Shown: positions 1 to 5,216 of the stretch, one piece after another
Numbering within the stretch: the stretch's first letter is position 1
Layout: every line of letters starts with the position of its first letter
DNA from: Chloroflexota bacterium
Lineage (GTDB): Bacteria; Chloroflexota; Dehalococcoidia; DSTF01; JACRBR01
Reading direction: 5' to 3'
DNA length: 7,947 bases
Assembly (NCBI GenBank): GCA_021813085.1
Contig: JAKAMA010000095.1
Coordinates: 1 to 7,947, forward strand
Notes under the pieces: generated by a model
Seen by the model: the letters and a program-made list of their open reading frames with translations, nothing else
What the model was told of the DNA's origin: nothing
The model's database searches: none
Position numbers and translations under genes: made by a program

Positions 1-176
1 GGCGTGGCGCCCGGACCCGCGCCGGCACCCGGCGCCAGCGCCCCGCTGCCCGCGAGCGTCGGCTGGGCCGGTGCGCTTGCCGCCGGGTTCGCGCCGCCGC
101 CCGAGCAGCCCGCGATAGCCAGCGCGCCAATGACGAGGCCCGCCCCGACCACGACCCTGACGTTGGTGACGTTCAC
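1..176 (-). CDS. Lipoprotein, N-terminal part only (runs off left edge)
   Basis: The reading frame starts with GTG at 176-174 and continues past base 1, so only about 58 residues are visible. A strong Shine-Dalgarno AGGAGGTGGAG lies just upstream on the minus strand (about 192-182). The N-terminus has one Arg, then a hydrophobic run (VVVGAGLVIGALAIAGC) ending in a lipobox with Cys at residue 24. It is followed by a Gly/Ala/Pro/Ser-rich linker (GGGANPAAS...), as is usual behind a lipidated cysteine. This is a type II signal peptide: the protein would be exported, lipidated on Cys24 and anchored in a membrane. The mature domain lies outside the window, so no function can be given. The gene reads in the same direction as the lipoprotein gene upstream of it (355-1185), but 178 bases separate them, so membership in that operon is uncertain. 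Confidence 0.75.
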   Translation of the reverse strand, partial: MNVTNVRVVVGAGLVIGALAIAGCSGGGANPAASAPAQPTLAGSGALAPGAGAGPGAT

Positions 177-354
177 CGTTGCTCCACCTCCTCTGCCCGC
201 GCCGCGGCCGCGCCCGGCACTGCCGGCAAGTGTCAGCGCCCCGGATGAAATGTCCATGAAGCCACGGTGAGGGTTTGGCGAGCGGAGGCGCGGTGGTCCT
301 TCGCGCCGGTGCCGCGACGGGATGGGTCTTACGGGGCGTGGCCCTCGCGATGTG
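177..354. other. Short intergenic region, no clear signals
   Basis: This gap lies between two lipoprotein genes on the minus strand. Apart from the ribosome site for the left gene (182-192), it contains a GC-rich stretch with an 8-bp palindrome TGCCGGCA (221-228). I see no convincing -10 box, T-tract terminator or small gene. Plus-strand frames across it have no plausible ribosome site or protein character. Confidence 0.4.
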
Positions 355-1185
355 TCAGGGGGACCCGATCAGCGAATACGTATTGGCGAGATCGTCCTGG
401 ATGACGGTGGCCTCGGGCCCGGGGCTCTGGACGCGGAGCGTCGCGTCGATCGTGCGGACCCGGTAGGTCCAGCCGGGCGGAAGCTTGATGCGACTGGCGA
501 GTGCCGGAAGGTCGGATGCCGAGAGGTCCGCGTCGTGCTGCTGACTGTACGACTGCATGACGTACACCTTGCCGCTTGGGTCCACCAGCTCATAGACCTG
601 CGAGCCTTTCGCGTACTCGAAGATCGCCCCGCGCGCGACGCGATGTCCCGCATATGGCGCCATGTTCGGAGGGGGAGGCCCCAGGTCGACCGTCGCGGCA
701 CGGAACATGGTCAGTGAGCCGAACATCGTCTGCTGGCGAGGGCCGGCTGGATCCTTCTCGATGGCGTCCATGAGCCAGTAGCGCGGACCGTTGAGGAGCA
801 CAGCAAGGACCCCGCGTTTCGCCTTGATCGCGCCAGCGTCCAGCGCGTTCCAGGCCGCCGGTGGGCAATCGTTCAAGCCGTAGGTGTTCCAGACCTCGGC
901 CTTCAGCCGTCCATCGACCAGCCGCGCGAGGAGCACCTCGCAGTAGCGCCTGCCGCGGGTTCCCTCCACGCGGGGCCACCCGTGTGCATTCGTGAATGTG
1001 CCGGTGGGATCCCCACCGGTAGCCGCTTCCCGCGATGCCGCCGGCGTCGCCGCCGGCTCCGCGCTCTTGCTGGATGCCTTCGAATTGCACGCCACGCCGG
1101 CGATCAGGGTCACGCCGACGAGGAGGATGAGCGACGGTTGGTGCGGTGAGACCCGTCTCTCGGGGCGCATGCGTCGAACGTGCAC
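355..1185 (-). CDS. Conserved hypothetical lipoprotein
   Basis: This encodes 276 residues from a GTG start at 1185. That start is preferred to the in-frame ATG at 1170 because GGAGAAGG lies at a suitable distance upstream (1193-1200). The Arg-rich n-region and hydrophobic stretch (residues 19-32, LILLVGVTLIAGVA) end at Cys33, which fits a lipobox although Gly at -3 is unusual. Asn follows the Cys, so there is no Asp +2 retention signal. A Ser/Ala/Pro-rich linker (34-60) leads to a globular domain. It has strongly patterned segments: RYCEVLL (80-86), NTYGLNDCP (100-108), NGPRYWLMD (132-140), VYELVDPSGKVYVMQSYS (197-214) and QDDLANTY (263-270). These look like a conserved envelope-protein family, but I cannot name it or its activity. 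Cys82 and Cys107 could form a disulfide after export. The gene lies 28 bases downstream of the MBL hydrolase gene, so the two are probably co-transcribed. Confidence 0.85.
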   Translation of the reverse strand: MHVRRMRPERRVSPHQPSLILLVGVTLIAGVACNSKASSKSAEPAATPAASREAATGGDPTGTFTNAHGWPRVEGTRGRRYCEVLLARLVDGRLKAEVWNTYGLNDCPPAAWNALDAGAIKAKRGVLAVLLNGPRYWLMDAIEKDPAGPRQQTMFGSLTMFRAATVDLGPPPPNMAPYAGHRVARGAIFEYAKGSQVYELVDPSGKVYVMQSYSQQHDADLSASDLPALASRIKLPPGWTYRVRTIDATLRVQSPGPEATVIQDDLANTYSLIGSP

Positions 1186-1213
1186 GGTGTGCCCTTCTCC
1201 GCGGGTTTCCGAT

Positions 1214-2116
1214 TCAGGAAGGGCGCTTCACGACGGCCACCCGCTCGGTGTCTCGCGCGACGCGAATCGGCCCCGCGTAGACGTCGCTCATGCCCGCTCC
1301 GAATGCGGCGACCTGTCCGGGATCGTTTGTGATGGGCGGGATGATGTGCGTGAGCACGATCTCGCCCACGCCAGCATCGTGCGCGAGCGCGGCGATCTGA
1401 TCGGTGGCGATGTGGTAGGACGGCACGTCCGACAGCAAGCCGGACTCGCGCGTCATGCCCGCCGCGTTCAGGCCCGCGATGCGCTGCTCCATCATCGGCA
1501 GGTTCATCGCCTCGCAGACAAGCAGATCGGCGCCCCGCGCGGCCGCCGCCAGCGAGTCGCACAGCGAGGTGTCGCCCGACAGCACCGCCACTCGCCCATC
1601 GAAGCTGAACCGGTAGCCGAATGCGGGCACGACCGGGAAGTGATCGACTTCGAAGCTCTCGCAGCGCAGCCCCGTGAGGTCGAGGAAGGCGTGCGGCTCC
1701 GGCGTTGCCGGGATCTCGGTCACCTCGACGCGGATGCCGTCCGGGTGGAGCTTGTCACCGTGGTGCGCGATGCGGAAGCCGATGTCCCGGCGCAGGGCGA
1801 GCAGGAACCCCTCGACCATCTCTGCCGTCCCTTCGGGTCCGAAGACGCGGAGGGGTGTCTGCGCGCCTGCCGTCCAACGCAGGAACAGGAAGTCGGGGAA
1901 GTCCGTCATGTGATCGGTGTGCATGTGGGTGAAGAGCGCCGTATCGATCACGCTCGGCCGTATGCCAGACGGCAGGATCCTGCGAGCGGCGCCCCAGCCG
2001 CAGTCCACAAGCACGTGCGTGTCACCGGCGACGACGACGTTGCCGGCGCCGCAGCGGTCCGGGTTGGGAAGCGGGCTGCCCGTGCCCAGGAACGCGATCT
2101 CGAATCGCTCGCTCAT
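1214..2116 (-). CDS. MBL-fold metallo-hydrolase, RNase Z / AtsA (arylsulfatase)-like
   Basis: This is a 300-residue metallo-beta-lactamase-fold protein. After the opening strand (FEIAFLGTGSPLPNPDRCG), the metal motif THMHTDH gives His64, His66, Asp68 and His69. The other expected ligands are His159 (EVDHF), Asp182 (LSGDTS) and His257 (LTHIIPP), so the dinuclear zinc site is complete. The pattern GTGSP, HxHxDH, SGDT and YHxxxxQIAxLAxxAGVGxIVLTH is that of the RNase Z/ElaC-like branch. Within it, the AtsA-type alkyl/aryl sulfatases and related small-molecule hydrolases fit better than true tRNA 3' processing enzymes. That finer assignment is inference. There is no signal peptide, so it is cytosolic. 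The ATG start has AAGGTGGAG at 2122-2130, five bases upstream. A good promoter with an overlapping palindrome lies directly upstream. It probably leads an operon with the downstream lipoprotein gene; a cytosolic hydrolase paired with an exported lipoprotein is uncommon. Confidence 0.9.
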   Translation of the reverse strand: MSERFEIAFLGTGSPLPNPDRCGAGNVVVAGDTHVLVDCGWGAARRILPSGIRPSVIDTALFTHMHTDHMTDFPDFLFLRWTAGAQTPLRVFGPEGTAEMVEGFLLALRRDIGFRIAHHGDKLHPDGIRVEVTEIPATPEPHAFLDLTGLRCESFEVDHFPVVPAFGYRFSFDGRVAVLSGDTSLCDSLAAAARGADLLVCEAMNLPMMEQRIAGLNAAGMTRESGLLSDVPSYHIATDQIAALAHDAGVGEIVLTHIIPPITNDPGQVAAFGAGMSDVYAGPIRVARDTERVAVVKRPS

Positions 2117-2144
2117 GCAGGCTCCACCTTCCGCAGCCGCGCTT

Positions 2145-2174
2145 ACCGTAGCATTGTGGCACTAATAGTGTCAA
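2145..2174 (-). promoter_or_regulatory. Sigma70-type promoter of the MBL hydrolase-lipoprotein operon
   Basis: On the minus strand a perfect -35 TTGACA (2174-2169) is followed after 18 bases by TACGGT (2150-2145), which keeps the key T-A---T of the -10 box. Transcription would start near 2138, leaving a leader of about 22 bases that contains the ribosome site AAGGTGGAG. The stretch is clearly more AT-rich than its surroundings. The -35 box and spacer overlap a 17-bp palindrome, which suggests repression by a dimeric regulator. Confidence 0.65.
2157..2173. promoter_or_regulatory. Palindromic operator 1, TGGCAC-N5-GTGTCA
   Basis: The 17-bp near-perfect dyad reads TGGCACTAATAGTGTCA, centred on base 2165. 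Seven of eight base pairs match, the exception being G2159 against T2171. The right arm shares five of the six bases of the -35 box of the hydrolase operon, so a bound protein would block RNA polymerase. The same arms at the same spacing recur at 3151-3167 beside the TetR gene, which makes that regulator the likely binder. Binding is inferred. Confidence 0.6.
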
Positions 2175-2436
2175 TTAGCAGAAAGTTGGACTCGCGCACG
2201 GAACAGAGGGGACTCGGAGGTGCGCGGTGGAGGCGCGGAAGATGTGCGGCCAGACGGCCCGCATCAGACAGTAGGCGCGCGGCTCGCGCGGGCGGAAAGG
2301 CGCACGACGAGCGAAGGCGCCAACCCACGCGGGCTGAAGGACCGCGCTCCGAAAGCGCGCGCTACGGTGCCCGCGCCGAGTCCACGACTGATGGTTCATC
2401 TGGGGGCCGGCGCACCGCGGGACAGCAGGCGCGCCC
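2175..2436. other. Intergenic region downstream of the TetR gene
   Basis: Together with the promoter, about 320 bases separate the hydrolase start from the TetR stop. Apart from the promoter/operator (2145-2174) and the hairpin at 2343-2359, I see no RNA gene, repeat or credible protein. Small frames on both strands here (for example minus 2175-2399, plus 2220-2471) are Arg/Ala/Pro-rich, lack ribosome sites and look like GC-driven open frames. Confidence 0.5.
2343..2359 (-). terminator. Possible hairpin terminator after the TetR gene
   Basis: A perfect 6-bp inverted repeat, CGCGCT and AGCGCG, encloses five bases. On the minus strand the loop reads TTCGG, similar to stable UUCG-type loops. 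It lies about 80 bases past the TetR stop and before the hydrolase promoter, as expected for the end of that transcript. Only a weak T-containing tract (GTCCTTC) follows, so it may be just a structured element. Confidence 0.3.
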
Positions 2437-3108
2437 TCAGCGTCCGCGCCGGCCGCCGAGCAGGCTCGTGAGGCCCACGCGCATCACCTCTCCGATCTGC
2501 TTCGCCGTCTGACCCTGGCCAAGCCGGAGCAACTCGTACGCCTCGAACGAGCAGAGGACCTCCGCCGCGCCCAGGGTGGCGTTGCGCGCGCTTCGGCTCA
2601 GCGGCCGCAGCTCGCCGGCGAAGTGGCGCTCGACCTGCCGCCGGAACAGATGCCGGCTACGCGCCAACCCGTCCGCCAGGACGGGCTCGAAGGGGGCGCG
2701 CAGGCGCGATACGCGGGCGACCGGCAAGATCGCCTCGAACAGCCGGAGGCGCTGCGCGACCAGCCGATCGATGCGATCCTCGATCGCGCCCGTGCCCAGA
2801 CCAGGCAGCTCGACGAGGTGACTGACACGCCCGGTCTGGCGCTCAATCGCCGTGCGGTCGAGGGTATCGAGGTCGTCGAAGTAGCGGAACACCGAGCGCC
2901 GCGACACGCCGGACCGCGCGGCGATCTCATCGGCACCGGGACGCAGATTGCCCTCGTTGAACAGGTCGAGCAGCGCATCGACCACCGCGCTCAGGTTGCG
3001 GTCGCGCCAGGCGCGGCGGCCGTCAACGGCCTGGGCGGCATCGGCGGTCGCGCGTGCACGGCCGGCAAGGCGGGTGCCGGAGGGACTGGTGCGAGCCCGC
3101 GTTGGCAT
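2437..3108 (-). CDS. TetR/AcrR-family transcriptional regulator
   Basis: This encodes 223 residues, a usual TetR length. After a basic, low-complexity N-terminal arm (1-35), helix 1 is RNLSAVVDALLDLFNEGN (37-54). The helix-turn-helix follows, PGADEIAARSGVSRRSVFRYF (57-77), with the family's typical VSRxSVFRYF recognition helix, then DDLDTLDRTAIERQ. The rest (about 85-223) is a helical ligand-binding and dimerisation region whose sequence does not name a ligand. I chose ATG 3108 over the in-frame ATG at 3168. The upstream ATG has no ribosome site, lies inside the operator palindrome and would add 20 residues unlike the family. ATG 3108 has an AGGG 12 bases upstream, which is weak. The gene is divergent from the propeller-DinB unit and upstream of the hydrolase operon. 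The matching palindromes at 2157 and 3151 suggest it represses itself and both neighbours. Confidence 0.9.
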   Translation of the reverse strand: MPTRARTSPSGTRLAGRARATADAAQAVDGRRAWRDRNLSAVVDALLDLFNEGNLRPGADEIAARSGVSRRSVFRYFDDLDTLDRTAIERQTGRVSHLVELPGLGTGAIEDRIDRLVAQRLRLFEAILPVARVSRLRAPFEPVLADGLARSRHLFRRQVERHFAGELRPLSRSARNATLGAAEVLCSFEAYELLRLGQGQTAKQIGEVMRVGLTSLLGGRRGR

Positions 3109-3113
3109 GCCGC

Positions 3114-3143
3114 ATGATGTCCCTGTGCCGCTGCGCGTGTCAA
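3114..3143 (-). promoter_or_regulatory. Candidate promoter of the TetR gene
   Basis: The minus strand has a perfect TTGACA (3143-3138) and, after 18 bases, CATCAT (3119-3114), four of six matches to the -10 consensus. Transcription would begin at about 3107, essentially on the chosen ATG (3108), giving a leaderless or nearly leaderless mRNA. An alternative is TTCAAG-N17-GATAGT (3199-3171), which starts inside the palindrome and leaves a leader of about 55 bases. The sequence alone does not settle which is used. Confidence 0.35.
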
Positions 3144-3149
3144 CTTGCG

Positions 3150-3178
3150 TTGGCACCCGGAGTGCCATCTACTATCAG
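3150..3178 (+). promoter_or_regulatory. Candidate promoter of the propeller-DinB unit
   Basis: TTGGCA (3150-3155, five of six matches) and TATCAG (3173-3178, four of six) are 17 bases apart on the plus strand. The -35 box is part of the left operator arm, and the right arm fills the spacer. The predicted start near 3185 would leave only about 10 bases before the TTG codon and clip the ribosome site, so the exact boxes are doubtful. TACTAT at 3170-3175 is an alternative -10. Confidence 0.3.
3151..3167. promoter_or_regulatory. Palindromic operator 2, TGGCAC-N5-GTGCCA
   Basis: This 17-bp site has perfect 6-bp arms, TGGCAC and GTGCCA, around CCGGA. It has the same arms and spacing as operator 1 at 2157-2173, although the two central spacers differ (CCGGA, TAATA), as expected for a protein reading the two arms. 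It lies between the divergent TetR and propeller genes, 42 bases before the TetR ATG and 27 before the propeller TTG. A further half-site GTGTCAA lies at 3137-3143. It is probably the TetR autoregulatory operator (inference). Confidence 0.6.
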
Positions 3179-3194
3179 GCGTGGAGCGTGCACC

Positions 3195-4526
3195 TTGAAG
3201 AACCTCGATTCGAGCGGGCCGATACCCGGATACTTCGACAGCCCGTTTCCGGCGGAGGACGGCGGCCCCAGACGCCAGCTCATCCCCCGCTCGCCGGGTC
3301 TGGCGCTGCAGCCAGGCGAATCCCTCGCGGTCACATCACGGCAGGCGCTGTTCGCCAACATGGTCGTCCTGCGCAATCCGGGCGAAGTCTTCGTGCAGGG
3401 AAACTCTCAGCCGTGGGAGAACACGACGTCTTGGGTAGAGCGCATCGACCCGGTATCGCTCGCAACCCTCGCACGCTCGCCCGATCTTCCGGGTGGGCCC
3501 TTCTGGGCCGGCGGTATCCTCGCGCACGAGAACGGCTACCTGTACGTGACGTACGGACGCTTCTGCCACAAGCTCGACACCGGTTGCAACCTCATCGCCA
3601 GCCATATGCTTCCGCGGCCACACCCATACAACAGCCTGCTCGCGCTCTCCGACGGCAATCTGGTCATGAAGGACTTCGTGCGCGACGGCTCGTCGCGGTC
3701 GTACTTCATCGTGCTCGAACCGGGTCACCTGGAACCGGTCGGTCCCGAAGTCACGGTACCGGAAGGCTCCATCGCCCGCATCTCGAGCGATCGAGGCGCG
3801 TCCGGCGAATCCGTGTACGTCGTCGGCGACCACACGATCTTCCGCTACCGGTACGACGGGGGCACGCTGCGCATCGACGACGCATGGTGCTTCCGCTACC
3901 GGACGCGGCCGCCCACCGAACAGTCGTACGGCTGGGATCCGGTCATCGCTGATGGTTGCGCGTGGTTCATGGATAACGGCGACAACAACTTCCGCGGGAA
4001 CTTCAAGGGCACGGGCGTCGCGACCGGCCCGCTCCACCTGGTCCGCGTGTCGCTGAGCGATCCGGAAGATGCGGAGATCTACACGCCGTTCGGCCTCCTA
4101 CACGGCACGATCGTGAACCCGCCGCTGATCGACGCGTCCCGCCACATCGCCGTCACATACGACAGCGGCAACGCACGGATCGCCGGATTCCGGTACGGAC
4201 GCGGCACGTTCGAGGGCCTGTGGGAGCATGCGTTCGGAGCGAGTAACCATTTCCTGCTCTTTGCCGACACGGGTGAGATCGTCGTGAACGACTTCGACGG
4301 GCACACCGAGCACGTCGTGGTGCTTCATATCGAGACGGGCGCAGAATTGGCGCGCGTCGCGACGGGTAGCCCGGTCCAGGCGGCGCTCTTCCAGTCCCCG
4401 GGGTGGGCGCGCGATGTCTACACGTGTACCTTCACGACGCTTTCACGGACATTCGTCGCGTCGAAAGGGGGGTCAGCGGCGCGCAGCGCGGGGGCCGAGT
4501 CGGCCGGACACGGTGAGGGAGTCTGA
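3195..4526 (+). CDS. Predicted beta-propeller protein of unknown function
   Basis: This encodes 443 residues from a TTG start. TTG 3195 is chosen because GGAG (3183-3186) lies eight bases upstream. Earlier in-frame starts (3054, 3114) would read through the operator and into the TetR gene, and give a cysteine-rich N-terminus with no protein character. The sequence is rich in short beta strands joined by Gly/Asp turns. Two segments align as repeated blades: NSLLALSDGNLVMKDF (146-161) and HFLLFADTGEIVVNDFDG (352-369). Each is followed by a strand ending LEPG or HIETGAEL, as in PQQ/YVTN-like propellers. Another distinctive segment is MDNGDNNFRGNFKGTG (259-274). No signal peptide or membrane segment is visible, so it is probably cytosolic, which is less usual for such propellers. 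The last 20 residues are Ala/Gly/Ser-rich and look disordered. Ligand and activity are unknown. It is translationally coupled to the DinB-like gene that follows. Confidence 0.8.
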   Translation: MKNLDSSGPIPGYFDSPFPAEDGGPRRQLIPRSPGLALQPGESLAVTSRQALFANMVVLRNPGEVFVQGNSQPWENTTSWVERIDPVSLATLARSPDLPGGPFWAGGILAHENGYLYVTYGRFCHKLDTGCNLIASHMLPRPHPYNSLLALSDGNLVMKDFVRDGSSRSYFIVLEPGHLEPVGPEVTVPEGSIARISSDRGASGESVYVVGDHTIFRYRYDGGTLRIDDAWCFRYRTRPPTEQSYGWDPVIADGCAWFMDNGDNNFRGNFKGTGVATGPLHLVRVSLSDPEDAEIYTPFGLLHGTIVNPPLIDASRHIAVTYDSGNARIAGFRYGRGTFEGLWEHAFGASNHFLLFADTGEIVVNDFDGHTEHVVVLHIETGAELARVATGSPVQAALFQSPGWARDVYTCTFTTLSRTFVASKGGSAARSAGAESAGHGEGV

Positions 4527-5098
4527 TGTCTGAGATCTACATCCAGTCGCTGCGCAACCGGATCCGGGCGATGAACACGCTGTACGCGCGGTGCGTCGTG
4601 GACATGACCCTCGAGCACGTCAACCACCACGAACGCACCGGCGTCCTGCCGATTGCCTTCAGCCTCAGCCACTACGTCCGCGCGCAGGATCAGGCGATCA
4701 GCGCTCCCTTTCTGCGCGATCGCCCGCTCTGGGAACGCGGCGAGTGGGCTGAACAGGTCGGTGTGACGGTCGATCGCCTTGGCCGCGAAGAGACGGTCGA
4801 AGAGATGGAGCAGATCCGGTTCGCCGACTTCGACGCATGGCGGCGGTACCAGACCGCCGTGCTCGATCGCACGGATCGGGTGCTGGACACACTGACAGAC
4901 GATCTCCTCGCGGAGATCCTGGCGCCGCAACTGCCGCCGAATATGCAGCAGATCTTCTGCGCGCTCGTGATTGGTCCCGGCGCCCCGCTCCGGAAGCTCG
5001 ACGTGCTGGAGTGCTTCGTGTACCAGCACGGCCTGCGGCACATGGGAGAGATCGAGCACGGACGCGCGCTCGTCGGGCTGCGAGGAATGACGAGCTAG
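4526..5098 (+). CDS. DinB-like (DinB/YfiT superfamily) four-helix metal-binding protein
   Basis: This 190-residue, mostly helical protein has the expected DinB length and His arrangement. His49 lies in helix 2 (SLSHYVRAQD), and His168 and His172 lie in the last long helix (YQHGLRHMGEIEHG), which would complete a three-His metal site. HVNHHE (31-36) adds further histidines. DinB-superfamily members include thiol-dependent S-transferases (bacillithiol, mycothiol or glutathione) and hydrolases, but most have no known substrate. This one cannot be placed further. The ATG shares one base with the upstream stop (TGATG at 4524-4528) and has GAGGGAG at 4515-4521, so it is translationally coupled to the propeller protein. 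The two products are therefore likely to be needed together, possibly under the TetR regulator. No signal peptide is seen. Confidence 0.8.
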   Translation: MSEIYIQSLRNRIRAMNTLYARCVVDMTLEHVNHHERTGVLPIAFSLSHYVRAQDQAISAPFLRDRPLWERGEWAEQVGVTVDRLGREETVEEMEQIRFADFDAWRRYQTAVLDRTDRVLDTLTDDLLAEILAPQLPPNMQQIFCALVIGPGAPLRKLDVLECFVYQHGLRHMGEIEHGRALVGLRGMTS

Positions 5099-5147
5099 TG
5101 TTGCTCGCGTGGCGGGGGGATCCTGCGGATCCTGGGACGCGCACGGC

Positions 5148-5153
5148 TATACT
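5148..5153 (+). promoter_or_regulatory. Candidate -10 box for the sulfatase gene
   Basis: TATACT (five of six matches to the consensus) lies 64 bases before the sulfatase ATG, in a 118-base gap after the DinB gene. No good -35 hexamer lies 16-18 bases upstream. The TGGCAC-N5-GTGYCA palindrome is absent here, so the sulfatase seems to be outside the proposed TetR regulon. An activator-dependent promoter would fit, but this is weak. Confidence 0.3.
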
Positions 5154-5216
5154 GCCACCCTCACCATAGCAGCATGACACAGGCAACGTTCGGTAGTTTG
5201 TGGGACGGAGGCGGCG

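Noticed and set aside
215..235. CGGCAC-N9-GTGTCA, resembling the TetR operator, upstream of the left lipoprotein
   Set aside because: The spacing is nine bases, not five, which puts the arms on a different face of the helix, and one arm starts with C. No promoter boxes accompany it.
4..270. Pro/Ala-rich open frame on the plus strand at the left edge
   Set aside because: It lies opposite the lipoprotein signal peptide and linker, which explains its proline repeats. It has no ribosome site.
992..2512. Open frame of 506 codons on the plus strand opposite the hydrolase and lipoprotein
   Set aside because: It is antisense to two well-supported genes and to the promoter at 2145-2174. The composition is Arg/Ala/His-rich with no recognisable motif.
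3109..3168. Longer TetR form starting at ATG 3168
   Set aside because: There is no ribosome site before it, the ATG lies inside the palindrome, and the extra 20 residues do not resemble a TetR N-terminus.
3336..4037. Open frame of 233 codons opposite the propeller gene
   Set aside because: It has no ribosome site or recognisable domain and is antisense to a frame with clear blade repeats.
5091..5107. CGAGC-N7-GCTCG hairpin over the DinB stop codon
   Set aside because: A 5-bp stem with no T tract is expected by chance in GC-rich DNA.
5118..5132. GGATCC-TGC-GGATCC hairpin after the DinB gene
   Set aside because: The stem is perfect but the loop is only three bases and no T tract follows. It may be chance from two self-complementary hexamers.
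5146..5170. GCTAT-N15-ATAGC inverted repeat before the sulfatase
   Set aside because: Five-base arms with a long spacer are too weak, and no second copy supports it.
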